In this document: in pieces, positions 44,991 through 57,249 of the stretch
Numbering within the stretch: the first letter of the stretch is position 1
Layout of the letters: the number at the start of each line of letters is the position of its first letter
Assembly: GCA_039621445.1 (NCBI GenBank)
Contig: CP154957.1
Coordinates: forward strand, 2,226,504-2,290,503
Reading direction: 5' to 3'
Source: Euglena gracilis
Lineage: Eukaryota; Euglenida; Euglenophyceae; Euglenales
Length of the DNA: 64,000 nt
Translations under genes and position numbers: made by a program
Notes under the pieces: model-generated
The model's database searches: none
What the model saw: the letters and a program-made list of their open reading frames with translations, nothing else
What the model was told of the DNA's origin: nothing

Positions 44991-45884
44991 TTGCGGCCAA
45001 GGCCAAATATATTTTTGCCACAGCACAGCACTAAAAGGTGTTGCTTTGTTATCGAAGAAAATGTTGCTTTGTGCCGCAAATGCCTTGGAACAATTTTTAT
45101 GTAGGAACAATTTTTTTTGCTTTTTTCTCTTTTCGCAATGGCAATGCCGAGGAAGAATTTTTTTATATGCGCCCAATGAGCTGCAACAGGTTTATAAATG
45201 TGCGCCGCCACGACCACCGTGCCATTTCCATTCAATTTTGCTGAGAAAAATTTGCCAGTTGCACCAACTGCTAGCATGATTCGGTGCCCACATGTGCACT
45301 GCAAAAGTTGCATTGTTTCAGCAACTGTAACATGAAAAAAATGCAAACTGCGTGTATATTCCTTTGACGTGGGATGTACACTTTCCTGCCGGAGAGAGCA
45401 TGCAAAATTATTCGTCATGCAACGCAACACGGTGCATGATTTGGGCAATCGTTTGCACTCGTTACGCCAAAAAAAATTGATGAAAAAAAATGCCAAACAA
45501 CAATTGTTCAGAAAATCAAAAACCAATGGCAATAAAATGTAAAAAGTATACCCCCCCAAAAACAGCACAACTCACACCTACAATGGCAGGCAGAGATGTC
45601 ACATGCACTTGAATTTGCCGTGCAACCCAGTTTTTAATTTTTTGTGTTTGTGTGGAAATACTCTTCAACCAGAACGCCCAGACCGAAGATTACATGCTGT
45701 ATTTTTGCATCAATGCAACCTTCCCAAAAAAAATGCAAAAAATGAAAATTTGCAACATTTTGGGTCGTGAAAAAAAGGAAAATTATGACACTTGCATACC
45801 CACTCCTTGTTCAGACCAACCTTCTTAGTTGCACTTGCGCCAGGCAAATGTTCACTTGTGTAAACGAATAGGCTGGCGTAACAC

Positions 45885-46080
45885 CGGCGTGCGAGGCCGG
45901 GGTTCCGGCAGCCGGACACGGGGCACACCCGGCTGGCTGCCGGACCGAGGCGGGGGCTGCGGCGCAGGGGCTTTCCGGGCAGGCGCTGCTGCAGCCCGGC
46001 CGACGGGTTGAGCCACCGCCTGGGCCATGGCGGGGAAGCCTGCCGCTGGCACGGCTCCTTCTGCCCGGAAGCTTCCAATG
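45885..46080 (-). CDS. GC-rich Ala/Pro exon
   Basis: GCCCTTTCAG|CATTGG... to ACGCCG|GTGTTA. Encodes GSFRAEGAVPAAGFPAMA, QAVAQPVGRAAAAPARKA and PQPPPRSGSQPGVPRVRL. Low-complexity, probably disordered. Confidence 0.6.
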
Positions 46081-46650
46081 CTGAAAGGGCGGCCACTCGG
46101 GGTTGGGGTGACTGACTGGTTTTATTGAAAGTGGAAAGTGACCCACCCTTCCCGAGATTGGCAATGTGGCAATGCATATTCCATTGCTTTCAAACAACTC
46201 ATGAAATTCTTTGGCACTGGGCTGAACCCCCGGGGGGGGGGGTCCGTAGCTCAAAAACAAATCAGACGTTCCAATGGTATGACACAGTGGGCAGGACCTG
46301 AAATGGCATGGAAAATTTCTGTGGGGGAGGTGCGTCTTTTTCCTCCTTCAAATGCTGTAGTCATTACATCATATGCCACAGATGGTGAAATTCGAATCAC
46401 CTGAAATCCGGCTGAGAGCCAAAAAAAAATATTAATAAATTTTGCCGATTGCACAGAGCAATGAAAATCTCAAATACAAAACATTTCAACGTCGAACACA
46501 ACACTGAATTATTTTGTGTGGAAGCCAGGAAACCCCAGGTGAAATTTAGGATTCTTTTTAAAACCACCGAGAGAGACCACCAAAAATTGGGGTGCTTCAG
46601 GACATTCCCCAAAAATTTCTGGCGCTTCATGCCCCCCTTCGTGGATGTTT

Positions 46651-46797
46651 CATGGATGGATGGATGGATGGAGGATGGATGGACGGACAGACGGATGGAT
46701 GGATGGATGGATGGATGGATGGATGGATGGATGGATGGATGGATGGATGGATGGATGGATGGATGGATGGATGGATGGATGGATGATTGGATGGATG
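46651..46797. repeat. (GGAT)n microsatellite
   Basis: Over 30 GGAT units with a few interruptions (GGACGGACAGAC near 46680). Confidence 0.97.
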
Positions 46798-46869
46798 TAT
46801 CCCAGGGGTTTTCTTAAAGACCCGGGGGGGAGGGGTCCCGCGGGCCAGCTGGAAAAAAAGTGCTGGCTG

Positions 46870-47110
46870 GACCTCCACAACCAGGGAGGGAGCGTGGCCA
46901 GGTGTGGAGGGAGCCGTGGGCCCTGGACCCCAACTGAGGCCAGCAGTCGGCACGGAGGTAGCCACCGGCTGGCCATACGGCAGGAAGACCGGCGCCGCCG
47001 GGGCGCGGTACATGCCTCCGTGGGCCGCTGCCTCAACGGGGCATGCGACCCGACCAACGATCCTGCGGGCGGTGGGATCCAATGGATGGCTAGCCCACGG
47101 CTGACTATGG
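46870..47110 (-). CDS. GC-rich Pro/Ala exon
   Basis: Minus frame with [36 protein letters not shown] and [17 protein letters not shown], ending before GTTGTGG near 46875. Composition matches the exons at 45885-46080 and 47690-47755. Borders approximate. Confidence 0.5.
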
Positions 47111-47689
47111 CCTCTCAGAAACCACAACCAAACTGAGCAAACCCACAGCAAAACATCATGTGCATTACATGTACAGTGTGGAACACAAATTTTCACACAC
47201 CTCAACTTCTAGGGATCATAAACCCCCCTCCCCAAATAACCTGGCGTGGTGCCAAAATATTGGAACCAACTTTTGGCCCTGCCAACCCCCACCAGGTTAT
47301 TTGGGCCTTTTTTTCAGCGCCATAAAGGAATTTTGCCTGAAAAGGGGGGTGCCATCTTTTCTGCCCCTCCCCCTGCCAGGTTATTCGGCCCCCGCCAGGA
47401 GCAAGGACCCCGCCAGGCTATTTGGGGGGTGGGTGAACCCAACCCCAAGCCCCAAAGCCGCTGTGGTGACGGTGTGTGGCACTGGCACAGCACCACCCTA
47501 CCCCTACGCAGCAGGGGCCCAGCCAGCAGTGCACCACGCAAAACTGAGGCCAGACCTTTGAGAGCAAGGTTGCTTCAACTTTTGACCCCTCCCAGATGCC
47601 AGCACAAATATCGTCCTGGAAAGGAGGGTGAGGTGGCCCACACTGGGGTTGGCACGCCGTGACCCCACCCTCTAACACAAATTGCAACC

Positions 47690-47755
47690 GTACGTTGGTG
47701 CTGGTGTTGAGTCCAGAAATGGGGGCAAAACTGAGGGCTCGCCCTCAACCTGCAC
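47690..47755 (-). CDS. Small Pro-rich exon
   Basis: GCAACCCAG|GTGCAG... Encodes VQVEGEPSVLPPFLDSTP and APTY. Likely the same gene as the exon at 46870-47110. Confidence 0.5.
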
Positions 47756-48249
47756 CTGGGTTGCTCCCCATTGTTTCGAACCGCTTGTTTCAAGCTTGTG
47801 TGTGGAGCCCCTCAACTCAGCATGGGTTGCCTGCTAGTGGGGAGCCCACCCATAGCAGGCACCCTCTCCCAGGCTCCAGAAGGGTGCAGTTTTGGGCCCC
47901 AATTCCTGCCGACTAAAAACAAGCCAATATTCTCTTGAAAATGGCCCAATTTCCGGCCCCCGGCACCTTCAGAGTCAAATGGTTGTGCTATGCCACTACC
48001 CAGCCCCAAACCCGACCACAGCGGGGAAATACCGCCCCCCCCCCTTGCAGGGCTGTGCGGGAAGGCCTGGTGGGGGGGGGTCGGACCCCCACCCAGGAGG
48101 TGGGGGGGATCAAAAATAACAAAAAATAGGTCTGTTCCCTGGGTGTCCCGTAAATGACACAGGTTTCAAAATCCAAAATGGGGGGTCCCAGAGGGACCAA
48201 AGGGCCACGTGAGCTTCAAAACCGCATTTGAAGGACAGAAAAATGTTAC

Positions 48250-49900
48250 GCACATCTACAACTACCTCAAATACAAATAGCTAAAATACAAATTAGAACA
48301 CTGAAACCTCCAGCAGGGGTGAGAGAATCAGGGGTTGAAAAAATGGCCGAATGAAAATTGGAGCTTGAAAAATTGGCGGTCTTGGCCAAAACAGCAGGAT
48401 ATGGAGGCCTCGGGTAAAAAGGCTCAAAGAAAATTTGAAATGCTGGGGGGCTTTTCAAGAAAATATAATTTTTGGGAGATTTATGGGACAAAATTGGGAA
48501 ATTGTGTGATTTCGGAAGCAGTACGTGAAGGTTTCAGGCCTCAAAATAAAAACCACTAGCGATGGTGTGTGTACGTTTGCACGCCCCTGCACCACACAGC
48601 AGTGTCCCGGGGGACGCAACATGGACCCTCAAAAAACGCGACGCAAAAAAAAACACAAAACAAATGCAAAACAAACGCAAATAGCATGGATATCCTCTGG
48701 ATATCCTCTCCACTGGAGAGGATTTTATTCGGCTCTGCTGGGAAAAAAACACTTGTGGATTAAAAGATGTTCAAATGACAAATAATTGACAATTTTTTTG
48801 GTCTCGGTGTCCCAGGCAAGCTTCCATATAAGGGCAGGTGGGGGGGTGGTCCGGACCCCCCCTCTGGTCCAGGGGGGAAGGTGGGGGGCACCCCCCCAGC
48901 TAAACAGTGCCGCAGTCTGGGTGACCAATTTTCAACCCGGTGCGAAGCGCCAGCCCGAAAATTTTGACCAGCCAAAATGGTCAAAAATGCCATTTCGGGC
49001 GACTTTTGGGCAAAAATTTGTCAAAAATGCAGCAAAAAATTCTGTGCAAAGTGCCGAAAGAAAAAATTTCGAGTCGACCCACGCTGTGGTGGTTTACAGC
49101 TGCTGTCACAACAAATGAAACCGCGCCTGTTCTGTGAAGAGCATCAGTGTGGCTGGTTTGATGCCCCCTTCAACGACCGGGGACAGAAGCACATACATTT
49201 CAGCAGCTGCGAGAAATGTTGGGCACGACCCCTCACTTGGGTCGGGGCGATCAGCCTTGCAATCATAGATTCACTTGGCTTGGCACCCCTTGGGGGAAGG
49301 AGGTCCCACCCCACCAAAATCGGCCAAAAACGATAAAAAAAATCTTGGCAAGACCAGTCTGGCCTGGTCAGAGTCATCAATCTGGGCCAGGGAGGGGTTC
49401 AGCGCAGTTAACCCAAACTCACCCACCCTAGAGAAAACCCACCCACTCATTATGGCAGGGTCACACAGGGGTTCAGTGAATGTATGTGTGCAACACACAG
49501 ACTGCGATGCAGTCAAAAGGAGTCGTTTAACGACGGGGAGGACCGTTGGGGGCATCACTACAAGAAGTGGTTGCCAACTTCACATCCCCATGGGAAGACA
49601 CAGAACCTCAACGGTGGCGGACCCTTTGTCGTTCACATTGCAAGGCAATTATTATTGCATCTTTTCTGCATATCGCCCTGACAAAATACAACAAAATTTT
49701 GTCGCCCTTGAAGGGGGAAGTACACAAAACCAACCTGTTTTCCAGGAACCAAAGCCATAAGAAAAGACAAGTATTACGACCAACTTCCAGCAAACAAGGA
49801 TCGGCGAAAGGAATGGAGTGGGGACCCTTTTATGCATCTCACTTCCCACCTTCTCATAACTGCGTAAGGGGGAAAAAGGGGGAGGGTGGGGAAAAGGGTC
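48250..49900. other. Non-coding stretch with repeats
   Basis: Downstream of the cupin stop. Contains a GGTGCGAAGCGCC hairpin block (48935-49075), a CCTCTGGATATCCTCTCCAC repeat near 48695 and intron-family sequence at 49400-49480. No supported exon. Confidence 0.45.
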
Positions 49901-49910
49901 TGGCTGAGGC

Positions 49911-50001
49911 TCACTGGGGATTCAGGTTGATGCCATACTTCGGGGCAAGTTTGGCGAACAGCTCCATCTGCTCTGGGGTCGGCGTCATGGCCTTGTGTGT
50001 G

Positions 50002-50036
<35 letters not shown>

Positions 50037-50049
50037 ATGCGTGCGTGCA

Positions 50050-50109
<60 letters not shown>

Positions 50110-50120
50110 TGAGTGCGTGC

Positions 50121-50192
<72 letters not shown>

Positions 50193-53100
50193 CACATCAA
50201 AGGCACTTTAGTTCGTTAGTTAGTAAAGACACAAGGTACCATGGCCGGAGGGACAGGGGCTGGTGTCTCCTTCCGAGAGACTTTAACTGGCGTTGTTAAC
50301 GGAGTTTGCCACACCACCAGAACATAAGAAAGACTGGAAACCTTTGCTGTTGAAGGCATGAAAATATGTTTGTGAGTGTGGCAGAATGAATCCCCCGATT
50401 GATGCGTCGACATCATCGAGAATATGACACCCACCGTTGAACAAATCTGAAAAATGTGCTCCAAATCATCAGGGCTTTTGTGGAGGGTTATTTTGGGTGT
50501 TTTGTTTTAATCAATGCTCATACCTTGATGGGATAAGCTCCATTGGCAGCCTCACCACATTTAGGACCACTCCACAGAGAGCTGGGAAAAAACCCTACAT
50601 CAGAAACCTGGAAAATGTTGACAGAAAAAATTATTTTCCGTTCTGAAGAGATTCCAGTACAATTGTCATCAAGATGGAGAGAGAAAACAGCACAAAATGT
50701 GCTCAACCCCATCACTCGACATCAGGTCGGGCGACCCCCGGCCCCAATCTCCCGGAACAACTGCTCCAGCCCCGGCGGGCTGAGGGTGACGATGAACCGT
50801 GCCACGCCGGTGCCGGGCGTCAGGGGATCAGGCCCTGTCGGCAGAAACGAGGCCTCCAGACGAAGTCCTCGCGTTGGTCGCCTTATCCTCCCCCCCCGGG
50901 AACAAGGCTGGATGGGAGGGCTGGAACCATCCACCATAGAACCATAGAACTGAGTAGAGAAAAAATACTTCGGCACCAAAAGCGTCAAAAAACTGACCTA
51001 AAATCAGCACCACTGGAATGATGGGGTTTGGGCCATACCATTACCAACTGACCCCCTTCCCCCCACAGGGGGGGTCACTTTGACCACTCGGCCAAAAATC
51101 TCTCAAAATCAATGGATTTTGGCCAAAAAATCACTAAAAAAAATTCGGCCAATCCTGGCGAACCCGGGGGGGGGGGGGTCCAGTGCCAAAAATCAGTCAG
51201 TCAATGTGAAAAAAAAAGTCAGTCAGCTCCCACACAAGCCGTAGGGGGAGGGTCAGACACACCTTAAGCAATGATGTGCCTGACCCCTCCTGCCAGTGGT
51301 TTGGACCCCACCAGGATGGGGTTGGTGGGGTCGACCACCCACAAATAAGATTTCTAGAATGACCATTCAGCCCCCTTTGTTGCACTAAGGCTTCTTGTCT
51401 GTATATGGCCGGCGCTAACTTCGCTTCTGGCCCAGCTTGCTGTGTGGTGAGTGGCCAGCCGCAGGGGGCTGACCATTCAGCCCCTTGCGGGGGGGGGGGG
51501 TTCAGAGGATGGAAAATTTCGGCTGGTTTTGACAAGGCTGTGGAATGACCACCCACGTTCCAGGCCAAGGGTCCCCTGGGTGCGATTGGGAAAGAAAGGC
51601 ATTAATGCATAAACAGACAGCCTTACAAAAATATGCAAATTCTTAGAAAGAATCCAAGTCCAAGATCCATCTCTGAGTCCCTTTTGAGCTTGACGGTTTT
51701 CAATTTCGGCTTTCAACGATTTTTGGTGAGTAACACCTCTCAGCAAATTGTCCTCCTGGGAACCGTTTACCTTCTGTACACACCAACCTGTCCTCATAAG
51801 AATCTGTCACTCACTCTTGTACCCGTTGACCTGCACCTGCTCTGTCTGGGTGGTTCTCTTTCTTTTTTGCACCCTTGGTTGTGCGTGTCCGAACGACCTC
51901 AGAAGGCTGCAGAAAGCTACTGGAGAAACTGTTGTTCCCGGCTGTTCTTGTCCAAACAATTACCCTTCACCCAAAGGAGGTAACCTCCCCTGCAACTCCG
52001 GGGATGGGTGGCTGCCACAGACAGCTCCCGGGGCCACAGTCCTTCGGCGCCTCGGCGTTGATCTCAAATGTCATGCTGCCCTGGGTGGGGGCAGGCAGGC
52101 CCACCACGTGGCAGGACTGAATGCAAAGTCTCTCCGAGGGGGCGGTGGGTGGTTCCTGGGTGGCAACTGGGGATGGGGGAGAAGGGATGGCCTGAAAACC
52201 ACCATGGCATTGTCAGGAAAATGCCAACGGTACCGAAATATTATCTTGGCCATATCCATGGGTGAGAAAAAAAACCACAGGGAGGGGTTGGGCAACCTCC
52301 CATCACCAGGATGGGGGAAAGAAGGCCAGGCACAGGTTGAATTTGACCAACCCCAGGGGGGGGGGGTGCCTGCCGGTTGTGGGCCAAAAAGTGCCTTGGC
52401 CGAGTACCCAGGCACTTTTGGCCATGTGCCCAACTCTCCCTCCCCGGAGTGCCTTGCCACTCCCTTCACACCCCCAAGGGTGGGGTCTGCACCGCCATAA
52501 AATAAGCCTGATCTCGTAGGTAAAGGAAGGCAGGGAAGACGGGAGGGATTAAAATCAAAAATGCAGTTTCCCCATTTTTTAAACATCTTACAATTCTTTC
52601 GAGATTAAAACTGCTGACCTACCCCCCCCCCGGAAACTGTCTCCAGGCAAGTGTGCGAGTACAGAGGGAGGAGACAGGTCCCAAAGAGGACAGGTCGGCA
52701 AATACGGGACGAGAGGACAGTTTCCGGGAATTCTTGGTCCGAGGGGGAAATTTTGGAATTTTTAAACCCATGGCCGACACAAAAAACCAGAAAATTTTTT
52801 TGACATATCTGTGATTAGAAGCTGGAAAACAGTTTTGCAATTTTTTTCACCTAAAGAAACGTGCGTATCTTAACAAAAATGGGGAAATTCTTTTAAAGAA
52901 ACATTAGGAGACAGCTCAGCAAGTACAGGAGTGGGAGACAGCTCTCTATGAGGACAGATAAGCGGATACAGACGGGGAAAAGACAACTTCCTGGGGGTCA
53001 CTTACTGAAATTATAGCAACAATAAATACAGCGAAGGTAGTTTTTTTTGGGTCCTGGAAACCCTGCGGGCAGGTGAGAACCATCCGTTGCATTACCTCCC

Positions 53101-55543
53101 CCACCCTTGTCTAAGCACCGGAAATGATGGGTAAGAACCGGGGGGTGGTCAGGGTTCGATATAAGGACAGGTGGGGGGAGGGGTGGTCCGGACCCCCCCC
53201 CTGCGGGCCAGGAGGGGGGGGGGTGGGGGGGACAGCCCCCCCCCACCTAAACAGTGGCGCGGTCTGGGTGACCGAAATTTTTTGACCCCCCAAAACGACC
53301 CAAAGTGCCATTTTGGGCACTTTTTGGGCAAAAATGTGCCAAATATGCAAAAAAATTTTCGGCGCAAAGCGCCGGAGGAAAAAATTGACCCTTTTGGGGG
53401 GGGGGTCCCGGATACCCCCCCAGGGTCGGTCCGGACCCCCCTGGCAGGTGGGGAGTTGGAGTTGGAGTTGTTGTGCCCCGCATTGCTGCGCGGTGCCTCC
53501 AGCCGTGGGCGTACACAAGCACCACTCAGGAGGGCACCCCCGGAGCCCGGGCATTAAGATTTGATTTGGGATTTTGGGATTTGGTTGGGGGTTCGAGCAG
53601 AAAAAAAAACCCAAAACCAGGGTGCTGGGTGCACCCTGGTCGCCGTACCCCCGGGGTGATATGGGGTCCACTCCTCTCCTACGCCACGGAGAGGCTGGGC
53701 TCCGACACGGAGGGGGTGGGTCGGACCCCCCCTCCTACCTCGAAACTGAGGGGGGGCCGAAAATTTTTCGATTTCATGGACAGGCAAAGGGCCGGAAATC
53801 GGCGGGTGATTGCGTTTATCCAGAATTTCGAAGAGCAGAACCAACACGGGGTGGTTGCGGTCATCTACAAATTCGGTGGGTGGCAGGCCATGGGGTTGTT
53901 AGGATGTTCCAGAAATAGGGGGGTGGGACACTGGGGTGGGAGGTCAGGCAGTCGGCGTGTAGAACTCCGGGGAGGGGGGTTAAATTGTCCGGAAATTTGG
54001 CGGGTAAAATTCGGCGGGTTGGACACCGCAAGGCGGTTGGGGTTATTCCGAGGTTCGGTGGCTACAACACCACGGGGTGGTTGAGGGAGGCCTGGAAATG
54101 CAGTGGGTTGGAAGTCATGGGGTGTTCGAGGTGGTCCGGAAGCTCTGAGGGCACGGGGTGATTAGGGTTATGTGGAAGCTCGGTAGGTGGGTTTACGCGG
54201 GAGTTGGAAGGGTAGCACACCATGGCGGGCTGAGTAGCTGAGAAAGTTGATGGGTCACCCAGAAATATATGGGGTAAAACACCACAGGGTGATGGTGACG
54301 TCCGGAAAGATGGTGGGTAGGTTGGAATGGTCCGGCAGCTGATTTTAAACACCACGTGGGGTGGTTGGTGTGCAGTACACCATGGTTGTGGGGTTATCCA
54401 GGAGTTTGGTAGTGGGTAGGAGTCTGGCAGGTGGGGGGGTGGTCCGGACCCCACCCCTGCGGGCCAGGAGGGGGGGGGGGGGGGGACACCCCCCCACCTA
54501 AACCATGTACACCCTCCTTATATCAAACCCTGGGGGTGGTGCTTATTTTGCCAAACTATGGGTAAGAACCAGGGGGGTGGTGCTTAGACAAGGGGAAAAA
54601 TTTGACTGCAAAAAAAATCCGGCGCTTCGCGCCGAAAAGGAAAAACACCCCTTATTTTGGAGGTCCACTGTTGAACTTACACACATTTGGATGCAGAAAT
54701 CAACAATACCTCACCAAATCAGGCCTCAGAAGCCACAAACTTGCATATGTTACATATGTGCATGTGCGCATGAAAATAAAAGCAATCATCCAGAAAAAAA
54801 GTGAACGAGTCGTCTGGGAAACGAAAATAAACACACGTGTGTCTTATCCGCACCAGTTTCAGAAGTACCCTGCGGCCCTTGCTTTGCCCTTGCAAATCAA
54901 ATCTTGCTGTCAAATTCATCAAATCTCTTGCAGGTTTGCATTGACGTTTTAGCCACAGAGGCCTCGTTTTGGGTGGTTTGATTTGCAGACCTGTTTTTGT
55001 GCAACGGCTGGGAAGAGGGGTGCATTGGAGAATTGCAAATCCTGCAGCACAGGCATTCACCAACAGAAACACAACACAGTGCCATTGGGGGGCCTTCCTG
55101 GGCGATGTAGAACAGCTCATCCTCGTGCATATGCGAGTGAGGGGGAGGATGGGCTCCCTCCGTGGGGTAAGAGATGACCTCGAACAGCTGGTACGCAGGT
55201 TGGCTGGACTTAGGCCCGCTGAGGTAGTGGTGGGGGCAGGGGGACCTTCGTGATGGGGAAAAACCAAACATTAACAACAGAAATGCAGAACCAAATATGA
55301 TACCCAGTTGTTGTGTGACAATTCGGACAGCACAAGGGGGGAGGACAACTGCCAACTTCCGAAAGTGGTTCTACTACTTCTTTACTACTTCTTTATGAGC
55401 AGTCGGATGATATTCTTGTGCTGATAGATTGCCATCCCATTAAATGACGAGGTGTGAACGCGATGAAAATGGTGCCCTGAGCACAGATCCCCCATCACCC
55501 AATAGCTTTCATCTGCATACTCATCTGGGGCCGACATCTGGAG
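49911..55543 (-). CDS. Cupin-domain protein, quercetinase-like
   Basis: Exons: 55543-55485 (YADESYWVMGDL), 55245-55098, 52080-51985, [at least one missing], 50834-50743, 49991-49911 (stop TGA). The second exon carries cupin motif 1 with the metal ligands: PPPHSHMHEDELFY. It is followed by IAQ|GSMTFEINAEAPKDCG, the next beta strands. PGTGVARFIVTLSPPGLE and QLFREIG then match the end of the fold, and EQMELFAKLAPKYGINL the usual C-terminal helix. Phases agree at exon a/b (phase 2), b/c (0) and d/e (0). Donors are unusual: CAG|GAAGGC for b/c (GA) and GGG|GCCGGG for d/e (GC). Motif 2 (PxGxxH) was not found and should lie on an exon between 51985 and 50834. Small cupins of this type bind a metal and act as dioxygenases or isomerases, and the substrate is unknown. 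The upstream 5' end is not defined. Confidence 0.85.
49993..50190. repeat. (GTGC)n/(GT)n microsatellite touching a splice acceptor
   Basis: On the minus strand the (AC)n/(ACGC)n array ends CACACACAAG|GCCATG, where the last cupin exon begins. Confidence 0.95.
51031..51278. mobile_element. TIR repeat family A, copy 3
   Basis: GCCATACCATTACCAACTGAC at the left and ACACACCTTAAGCAATGATG at the right. Inside are CAGTCAGTCA motifs. It lies in a cupin-gene intron. Confidence 0.55.
51640..51774 (-). CDS. Candidate exon, unassigned
   Basis: GTGTACAG|AAGGTA... Encodes KVNGSQEDNLLRGVTHQK, SLKAEIENRQAQKGLRDG and SWTWILSKNLH. It lies between cupin exons c and d but does not look like the missing cupin motif 2, so it may be spurious or alternative. 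Confidence 0.4.
52618..53000. repeat. Dispersed intronic repeat family C, copy 3
   Basis: GGAAACTGTCTCCAGGCAAG, GGACAGGTCGGCAAATACGG, TATCTGTGATTAGAAGCTGG and GACAACTTCCTGGGGG, in the same order as at 1160-2010 and 4665-5045. Confidence 0.55.
53160..53400. repeat. GGCGC hairpin block with GGTCTGGGTGACC leader
   Basis: GACAGGTGGGGGG, GTGGTCCGGACCCC, CTAAACAGTG, GGTCTGGGTGACC and TTCGGCGCAAAGCGCCGG. The same series occurs at 48830-49070. Confidence 0.6.
54000..54430. repeat. Degenerate minisatellite
   Basis: About seven diverged units of 50-65 bp built on ACACCACGGGGTGGTTG, a GTCCGGAA segment and GGTGGGT. No reading frame persists. Confidence 0.6.
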
Positions 55544-55954
55544 CTGCAAGGGACAAAGAACAGAGAATTCCGAGGAAATGCAGCCTCCCGGTCCCGGTTG
55601 CGCTGCAAGAACAGTGGAAGAAAAACAACAATCTGCTATTTGCTGGTTCTTTTTGTAACCGAAGGGGGTGAACTAGGGGGGAAAAGCAAAGGCCAGAACT
55701 GTGATCAAAACAAAACAAAATAGAATAAAATAAAAAATCACACTCGTCCCGCATCTGCCACAGGTGGGGTGTACAGTTGGGATGTGGGCAGAAAAATAAT
55801 CCAAAACACTGTCAGGACACACAAAAAGGGGAAATTATATCTGCGTGCGTGCATGTGTACGCGCGGGCATTAATACTCTGCTGCTATTGACTCCCATTGC
55901 CAAAACAACCTGTGAAAAAAAAATAGTTCGACATTGGCCAAACGGACAGCCTGG

Positions 55955-56073
55955 CAAAATAATTATTCTGGGCAACTTCGTCCATCTTCTCATCCATCAT
56001 CTCTTGTTGCAAAAATTTGTGGTGTTGTCCGATTTCTCGGGATTTATCGCTGGAGGTGCTTGGCTCCAAGTAC
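55955..56073 (-). CDS. Internal exon, Asp/Glu/Met-rich
   Basis: TTTTTTGAAG|TACTTG... Encodes YLEPSTSSDKSREIGQHH, KFLQQEMMDEKMDEVAQ and NNYFA, ending at a possible GC donor (CCAG|GCTGTC). Unidentified. Confidence 0.6.
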
Positions 56074-56331
56074 TTCAAAAAAGGCCAGATTGTTTGAGAT
56101 TTTCAGATTGGGGATGAGTTCCGGTACAGATGCCCAGGATTCAAGAAGTAACCCCAAGAAAAGGCAAGCGTCCTTCGAGCTTGTGAAGGACCTCTACCCC
56201 CTTGGCCCACAGGAACGTCGCACAAAGGTGCAATTGCCCCAGGGGGTGTGTCGGCAGCCTGGCGTTTTTGGACGGGTTGAGGTCAGTCCCCAACCCCTGC
56301 AACCCACCCGGCAATCACCAAAGCAGAAAAC

Positions 56332-56497
56332 CTGATATTCTTTTGGCCGGAGCACAGGCGCATTGTCCGAATCCGTTGTGTCCTCCGGCGCTTTCTATCG
56401 GGTTAGACAGTGTGGGCTGCGGCGCACCCCCATCCGCCGCTGCATCAGCCAGGTTGGCGGCCGCGTGTCGTACCAGAGCACGCAGCACCAGGGATGG
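56332..56497 (-). CDS. Internal exon, Ala-rich
   Basis: TGTCATCCAG|CCATCC... to ATATCAG|GTTTTC. Encodes SLVLRALVRHAAANLADA, ADGGAPQPTLSNPIESAG and HNGFGQCACAPAKRIS. Both borders are good. A second open stretch right after it (about 56296-56185) does not join in phase. Confidence 0.68.
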
Positions 56498-56861
56498 CTG
56501 GATGACAGGGCCCGGGGTTAAGGCACGCGGAGGGCATTGCTGTCACTGGGGGGGAGGGCTGAACGAAAATGAGCCTGTATGAGATATCAGTTTGGGGGAT
56601 ACCGTCAACTCCCCCACCAGGTTATCAAATGAAAGGGAAGAGGGGGTGGCTTCGCAAACCGTCACTGCCCCCCGGGAGGGTTCAGCCACTTTGGGATCCT
56701 AGGGGAAAATAACACAAACGTGAAGAAGGGCCAAAAACGGCCAAAAAATACAGTGCCTTTGGCAAATAGATCGTGGTTTCTTTTTTACAAATCGACAAAA
56801 ATCATATGCCAAACATAAACATAAGTTTCTGGCACAGAGCTCTGGTGAACAGGGTGGGTCC

Positions 56862-56992
56862 CCGACCATACCATTGCTTAGCGACCCCCGGGGGGGTCAC
56901 TTTCCACTCCCAAAAAACCAGTCAGTCACTCTGAAAACCCAGTCAGTCACCCCCCCTAGGGGTGGGGTGGGACAGGTGTTAAGCAATGGTCT
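56862..56992. mobile_element. TIR repeat family A, copy 4 (short)
   Basis: GACCATACCATTGCTTAGCG at the left, GTTAAGCAATGGTCTG at the right, 131 bp. Internal CCAGTCAGTCAC repeats. Confidence 0.6.
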
Positions 56993-57249
56993 GTCCCAGA
57001 CCCCACCCCCTCTTGTTGACCCGCGGCCAATTTCGGGAGGGATAAGCTCTAAGGTCGAAATGTCTGGGCCCGGGGTTCAGTGCCTGAGCTGAAAATGGGT
57101 CAAAAAAGGCGCCTGTGTGGTCTTCCAGTGCCGAAGTGCCTTGTCCGAGCCATGCACCCTACTACCCCCCCCCACCCCGGGTGGTCGGATCTGGGTGCTG
57201 CAACGGTAGGCACCCCCTGGGGAGAGGCCGGCCTTGCCTTACCCTCCCC

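Noticed and set aside
56113-56285. Plus-strand frame starting MSSGTDAQDSRSNPKKRQ
   Set aside because: Plausible composition, but it has no acceptor or promoter context and overlaps an equally open minus-strand stretch. All supported genes are on the minus strand, so neither was called.
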